From Cynocephalus volans (taxonomy: Eukaryota > Chordata > Mammalia > Dermoptera > Cynocephalidae), in the NCBI RefSeq assembly GCF_027409185.1, contig NC_084471.1:7966535-8030534 (forward strand): a DNA stretch of 64,000 nt. The letters are read 5' to 3'. Position numbers and translations under genes: made by a program. Shown in pieces: positions 58,485 through 64,000 of the stretch (its first letter is position 1; each line of letters opens with the position of its first letter). The notes beneath the pieces were generated by a model, which worked only from the letters and a program-made list of their open reading frames with translations, searched no databases and was not told the origin of the DNA.

Positions 58485-59733
58485 CCTAAGAAGGAAATTT
58501 TCCTATGTAATCTCTTTCTCAGAGAAAGAGAAAGAACTTTTTCATTCCCACCCATTCATCTCTTCCAGAAGAATCTGTTGCTATAGTTATATCTATTCAT
58601 GATTTGAAACAGATCTATTGTTTTCCTCCAAAAGTTATACTTGAAAGAATATTATTTATTTGCTAAGGAATAAAATACCCGTAACCTGTTCTGTAGGTAT
58701 AATAGTAAAGGAAACAAACTACCGGATTAAAACAAAGAAATCCTGCTTGACTCATTAAAGGAAGGAAACAGCAAAAACAAGATTATTTTTTCCTAGTAAG
58801 AAATCCTGTTGCCATTCCCTGATACTACACAGAAATTTATTTATATTACTATGGAATTTATACAGTGCCTCTTTTATGAGGAATTCATGACATTCTACAT
58901 GGTTTTATAAAATGGACAACTTAGAAATCCTTATAATGTAGGTACATCACTGTTCAGGGCCCTGAAATTTTGTTGCTGTCTTACTAATATAGTACTGCTG
59001 TTATTACTAATATAGGCATAGTTTTCTTTATGAAATATTAGGTGTTTATTGCATTTTCAGAAATCTGAGAGTAAGGACAATGTTTCATACATCTTTTTAC
59101 CCCTTTGGTGTATTATTTATAACAGTATTTGGTAGAAGATCAGTGTATGACTGGTAGTGCTGAAGAAACTATTTGCTGCTGAAGGACTGTCCCATTTCAC
59201 AGTGCTCTCAGAAGACTGATTACATAGAGAGACCCTATGGGAAATTATTTTGTAAACTATAGACTCCTTTTATAATTAAGTAACTCCTCCTTAATTTATC
59301 TATTTGTAAAATCAAATTTATGTGTATTTTTATCTTAGAGCAGACCAGTGAGACTGACCTTGTGCTTTGATATGTAATGTGGAAGTGTAGTAAAATAGTA
59401 ATCCAAGTAAGAAATCTTGCTTCCTACTATCCTATGTATAAGTAATTTAGGCATACATTATGTTATTGTACAATAATAGGTAATATGAACTAAACTTGAA
59501 CAGTAATGTAGGTTCAGCAGCAACGAAAAAGTGGCTGTAAACTTACTCAAATTTTCTTGAATGTCTGCTCGAAAAAGACAAGTAGGAAAAAATGCCATCT
59601 TGCCTTCATAATTGTTAATTATGGAAAGGAGCATGAAGCTAAGAGTATAAATTACATGTTTGATTTGGCTTAGTATTTTAATGTAAGAACACAAGATTAA
59701 AGCTGAATTAAGGAGCATTTGGCTTTCTGGCAG

Positions 59734-59862
59734 TGTCTCATCATTACGATTAGCCTATAAGGATCTTGAAATTCAAATGAAGAAAGATGAAAAGACAAAC
59801 ATGAGTGGCAAAAAAAAAGTCGACTCGGAGAGACTTGGCATGGGATTTGGAAATTGCAGAAG
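59734..59862 (+). CDS. ARFGAP3: ARFGAP3 exon 10 (residues 272-315)
   Basis: 129 bp, symmetric (phase 2 to phase 2), from TGGCAG to AG|GTATGT. It encodes [20 protein letters not shown], then [20 protein letters not shown] and [13 protein letters not shown] is a marker of the ARFGAP2/3 (Glo3) branch. Confidence 0.97.
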
Positions 59863-60328
59863 GTATGTGAAACTCTGCTTTCTTGGCTTTCAGAATTTAA
59901 AGCATTTTGCTAATCATGACTGGATTTTCCTTGGACCGTGTTAATTTCAACTTTAGAGGTATTTTCTTGGTATTCCTTCCCTTCTTTAATTGTTTTTGCT
60001 TTATTCTAGTGTTTAATGTAGTATGAAAAAATTCCAAACATGGTTCTTAGAAAAAGGAAATAGGTCTGACTTGTTAAACACACACCAGAGTGGATGCCCC
60101 AAACATAACTAATATATGTGACTGTGTTTTGTGGTTATAGTCCTCACAAAAACTTAATATTTTTGAAAGTTTACACTAAAAAAAAATTATTTTATTACTT
60201 ATTAACCCTTCTAATAAATTTGTCTTTATTCTAGAGTATTGGTTAAAGCATTCACTTTTTGGTGAAACAAAAGTCTTTTTGAACTAACTGTTATAATTTT
60301 TTCCTGTTTTATTCTCTGTTTTCTCAAG
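59863..60328 (+). other. ARFGAP3: ARFGAP3 intron 10
   Basis: 466 bp, AT-rich, no repeat recognised. Confidence 0.9.
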
Positions 60329-60451
60329 TGGCATTTCACATTCAGTGACTTCAGATATGCAGACCATAGAACAGGAATCACCCATCATGGCAAAACCAAG
60401 AAAAAAGTATAATGATGACAATGATGATTCATATTTTACTTCCAGCTCAAG
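60329..60451 (+). CDS. ARFGAP3: ARFGAP3 exon 11 (residues 315-356)
   Basis: 123 bp, symmetric (phase 2 to phase 2), from TTCTCAAG to TCA AG|GTAATC. It encodes [20 protein letters not shown] then [20 protein letters not shown], matching human. It is the last ARFGAP3 exon in the window. Confidence 0.97.
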
Positions 60452-60688
60452 GTAATCCATTAAAAGTCACCATTAAAGTGTCATTTTGAAAAGCAGTGAC
60501 TAGTATGGACTTATTAGATTATTTGCATTAGGAGAAAGTACAAATCAAGTAATTTTGTTGTTTTTAAAAGCTTTGGCTGGAGCCGAGGATATCCTTTGGA
60601 ATAAAAATTGGGAAAACATTTGTTAGTGGACGATGTTTGCTAGTATTAAAATGTTTGATAATAAAATCAGCAACTGAGAGCTCAAATT

Positions 60689-60801
60689 AGAGAGCTGGCT
60701 GGTTAGCTCAGTTGGTTAGAGCATGGTGTTGATAACACCAAGGTCCAGGTTTCGAACCAGGTTACCAGCCTGCCACCAAAAAAAAAAACCAATAAACAAA
60801 A
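60689..60801 (+). repeat. CYN SINE, monomer, with TSD
   Basis: GAGAGCTCAAATT (60,676-60,688) and GAGAGTTCAAATT (60,802-60,814) flank it. GAGCTGGCTGGTTAGCTCAG, TTGGTTAGAGCATGGTGTTG, ATAACACCAAGGTCC. Confidence 0.92.
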
Positions 60802-61324
60802 GAGAGTTCAAATTTGAGGTAGGGGAGAAGTATTAATCTAAAATGTGAAATTGGAGAAATATGCAAAATCCTGAAGGTATATATTAAGTCCAGCAGTTGG
60901 ATATTTCACAGCTGTGCCTTAGGGCTTCAGCAGATTCTTTTGTTTCAGAATATCAGCTTCAGGAAACTTCAACTGGCAGGATAGAATATGAAATAAACTC
61001 TATTTGTGTTCGTGTGTTTATTATTGAAAAATAAAATTGCACTTTGAGGGGACCCTAGGATAAAGCCTGGGCCCCTGTCCTTCAGCACTCACCATCTGAT
61101 CAGTGACAAAGATGCATAACTCTACTGGGAAGCTGATCATGGAGAATGAGGTTCAGGTTCAAGCAGCCTGCAGAAGCAGGGAGAACGCGTTTAAACTTGA
61201 ATCGACTCACTTCGTGAGGTTCCCCCAAGAATCTGACCAGTACAGGGAGAGGCCTGCTTGCTAAAAAAGGCACCAAGGGAAACTGTGACTTCACTGGAGG
61301 TGGCACAGCTGAGGACAGAGGGAT

Positions 61325-61560
61325 GAGAACATGGGCCCAGGAGCCAAATGGCCTGGATTTGAATCCTGACCCCACCACATACTGTCTGTGTGACCGTTGG
61401 AAAGTTATTTGAGCTCTCTGTGCTGCAGCTTCCATATCTGTAAATTAGGGATCCTAAGAGTACCTACCTCACAGGGTTTTGTGAGGATTAAATGAGTTAC
61501 TGCAAATAGAGCATTTGGAATAGTGTTTGGTTGTTGTTATGTTTAGCAGCTATAATAATA
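61325..61560 (+). repeat. MIR SINE, near full length
   Basis: GGATTTGAATCCTGACCCCA, CTGTCTGTGTGACCGTTGGA, TCACAGGGTTTTGTGAGGAT, TAAATGAGTTAC in order. Confidence 0.9.
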
Positions 61561-62111
61561 CAGAAACTCAGTTCAGGAGACATGTGGCTCAGTCTAAATG
61601 TTTAATTACTATTGTTAAGTAGTTAAATTAACCACATTGAGGGCCACCTTCAGGTTAGTAGTTTGTGAAAATTGAATATGTGCCTATTAGTAGCGGGCGG
61701 AGCTTAGCCAGAGGCTCTGTCGCTTACATCTCGGAGGGTGTAAGAGCTGCCTGGCAGTTATTACAGGCTTGAAGGGCTTTCATATGTATAACAGATATAT
61801 ATTTCATATATAGACTAGAGATAAATATATATTAACTATTAACTAGAATCTAATTGTGAAATTATATATATTCCTATCAAAGTTTGTAGATAAGGAATTG
61901 TATAATGTTTCTCTAAGCATAGCTCCAGATTATTTCAAGTGCAGGTATTTTGCAAAAAGAAAAGCTAGTAGTTGAGTGGTATTACATGTCACTACTTTCA
62001 GAGACTTGGATTGGTTTATTGTTGCTCAACTTCTGTAACCTGTATAATATACCAGGTTTTAGTTTACTCAGATGTCATACCCAAATCATGCTTTTTAAAA
62101 GTGTTTAAGTA

Positions 62112-62270
62112 GGGCCGGCCTGTGGCTCACTCGGGAGAGTGCGGTGCTGATAGCGCCAAGGCCGTGGGTTCAGATCCTATATAAGGATGGCCGGTGCGCT
62201 AACTGGCTGAGCGTGGTGCGGACCACACCATGCCAAGGGTTGCAATCCCCTTACTGGTCAAAAAGAAAAA
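62112..62270 (+). repeat. CYN SINE, dimer, 15-bp TSD
   Basis: AAAAGTGTTTAAGTA at 62,097-62,111 and 62,271-62,285. GGGCCGGCCTGTGGCTCACT, then GGTGCTGATAGCGCCAAGGC, second unit ATGGCCGGTGCGCTAACTGG. Confidence 0.93.
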
Positions 62271-64000
62271 AAAAGTGTTTAAGTACATTTTATATAGGAT
62301 AAAATTAAATCCGTAATTTGATTTGGGAACTGCGTTCATATCAAGTCCTTTCGGATGTGGGCGTGAACAAGGGACTGAGTCTGGGTTGTAGGAAACGCTT
62401 GGTGATGCAGACTCTGCATTCACCTACGTGGCTTCTCCATGACGCCTTTTGCTTATTTCACTGCTCATTAGTGACTCCTGCAGATGATAGAGTAGGAAGA
62501 TAAAGAAAACAAATTTCAAAAGGAAGAAAAAAAATTAAATTTCAAGTTAGGTCAGTACTGTTGCTTGGTAGCAGGGTTGGTAAGTGAGGTCACCCACAGA
62601 GATCCTCGCCTCCAGGTCACTGACAGGCTTCTGTGGGGCTTGATCTTCCCACAAGGCAGCTTCAAAGCCCTCTAAGGGGCTTCTCCTTTTTCAGAGGCTT
62701 AGTCAAAAGAGATAGCCCTCCTAAAGGCCTTTGTTGCTATGAAACGGTTATTTATGGTTTGAGACCTGGGAGCAGATGGTGTTTTTATATAGACCACACA
62801 TCTGGACTCCCTCCAGAGAGACCTTGGTGCATCGTTTATTATGACCTGCAGGTGGTCTAATAGGAATGTAAGTGCCTCCTCTAGTCCTACTTGGTAGGGT
62901 GACCACCATTAGTAGAACAAGGGTTCTGTTAGGTACTTTGGCAACTGAAGTAAGATAAACATGGACTCTCTGAAAGCAAGTCTATTAGTTCCATGAAGAG
63001 CTCTTATTGCTTCCAAATTATTCATTAGCCCATTAGAACTCAAATATTATGAATTATGAAAGAGTACTGTTTCCATTAAAAATAAGATCAAACATATCCT
63101 TGTTTTTTGTTTCTTGTTGTTCCATTGTTTCCAGGATAAAAACAATGTAAGTATATATTGAGTACAGAATAATTAAACCAGAACAATTTGCTCAGCCTTA
63201 TAAAGTCAGTGTGCCCTTCAATGGAATAGACAACTGTCTATAGCTGAAAATCAGATATAATGTGATATTGGGGTGCTCTTATCAAGGGGTTTTAAGGAAT
63301 GTTTTCAGGGTTAGATGAAGAGAGTGGGAGAACAAAAATAAAAGTAAAAAAAGCATTGATAACTAGGGTCTAGAAATCAAAACATGAGAACGTCAGTAAA
63401 GATTTGGAGATCAGGAAAGGCTGCTGGGTTTCTGCAGCTCTCTGGCTGCTGGTCAGTCCTATTCACGCTGTCCTTCCAAGAGGCAGCTGGAGGCCTGGCT
63501 GGGCATCTGTCTGTTCCCCAGTGAGTGGCTAGGTGCCTCCTGCATTGTGCAAGAGCATAGAGAGCCTCTCTGGGTGGTGGTAGGAAGAAAAGGCCCCACC
63601 ACCCCATTCAGGGACCACTGCGGTCACAGTGGGGTCCAAGCGGATGGCTGTCTCTCTCCTTCTAATTTTTGAATAGTTGTCATCCCATGCCCCTACATTT
63701 CAGAAGCACTTTGGCTTATAGGAATAAAGAATGTCGTTTCCTTAGAGTGATGCTGAATCTGCAAAATCTGAGTGCCTGAATCTCAGAGTTGTTAAGAGCT
63801 TGGAAATTCCAACCTGCCTCACTCCCCAACCCAGTGCTTGCACCCCCTCTGCACCCTCCGGGGGCCATCCAGCCTCCTCTGGGCTTGCTCTTCTCCTCAA
63901 GGCAGCTCTGTGAGAAACGCTACCTTACGCTATTGCAGCTCCCTGGGTTTCTAAGTGCAAAGCAGCCTCCCTTCTGTAAACCAGTTCACAAGCCCCATGA

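Larger units (their letters stand above)
55355..59733 (+). other. ARFGAP3: ARFGAP3 intron 9
   Basis: 4.4 kb. Holds an L1 fragment with a CYN SINE in it, a 5S rRNA retropseudogene and a 38-bp tandem repeat. 56,520-57,590 and 58,490-59,730 show nothing I recognise. Confidence 0.88.
60452..64000 (+). other. ARFGAP3: ARFGAP3 intron 11 (continues past the window)
   Basis: At least 3.5 kb. Holds two CYN SINEs and a MIR. I looked for the next exon (human continues SYFDEPVELR) and did not find it. 62,290-64,000 has nothing I can name. Confidence 0.85.

Overview
This is a mammalian nuclear DNA window. It holds the 3' part of one gene and the 5' part of the next, both on the + strand and split by GT-AG introns. 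From 39 to about 19,115 lie the last eight coding exons and 3'UTR of PACSIN2 (F-BAR/SH3 endocytic adaptor). From about 32,700 to beyond 64,000 lie the CpG-island promoter and first eleven coding exons of ARFGAP3 (Golgi/COPI ARF GTPase-activating protein). The reading frames join without a stop or frameshift. The PACSIN2 exons account for residues 73 to 486 of a 486-residue protein, the length I recall for human. The two genes are neighbours in the same orientation on human 22q13.2, as I recall, so the locus looks syntenic.

Species: the window carries about 22 copies, whole or partial, of a tRNA-Ile-like SINE as monomers and dimers, many with clear target-site duplications. I recognise no Alu. 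As I remember them, tRNA-Ile-derived monomer/dimer SINEs of this kind are the CYN family of colugos (Dermoptera). I therefore infer a colugo (Galeopterus or Cynocephalus), with moderate confidence.

Layout: 1-19,115 PACSIN2, relatively GC-rich, with mostly old repeats (MIR, L2, one MaLR LTR) and few CYN SINEs. 19,115-32,240 is intergenic: MIRs, a solo MLT1-type LTR, a two-LTR MaLR provirus (24,732-27,074) inserted into a CYN SINE and itself hit by an L1 tail, L1 pieces, and an unclassified LTR-like block. 32,240-33,270 is the ARFGAP3 CpG-island promoter. 33,270-64,000 is ARFGAP3 gene body: AT-richer introns full of CYN dimers, L1, L2, MIR, a Tigger element, a mariner MITE split by a SINE, a 5S rRNA retropseudogene and a small 38-bp tandem repeat.

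The two proteins act in different steps of membrane traffic (plasma-membrane curvature versus COPI coat cycling). Nothing in the sequence shows co-regulation. I found no new multi-gene system. The points most worth checking are the nested, apparently young MaLR insertion, a 91% identical intronic duplication, a hairpin-bearing CYN subfamily and a Golgi-stress-type motif in the ARFGAP3 promoter. Repeat names and edges come from memory of consensus sequences, not a database run; old-repeat borders are approximate.
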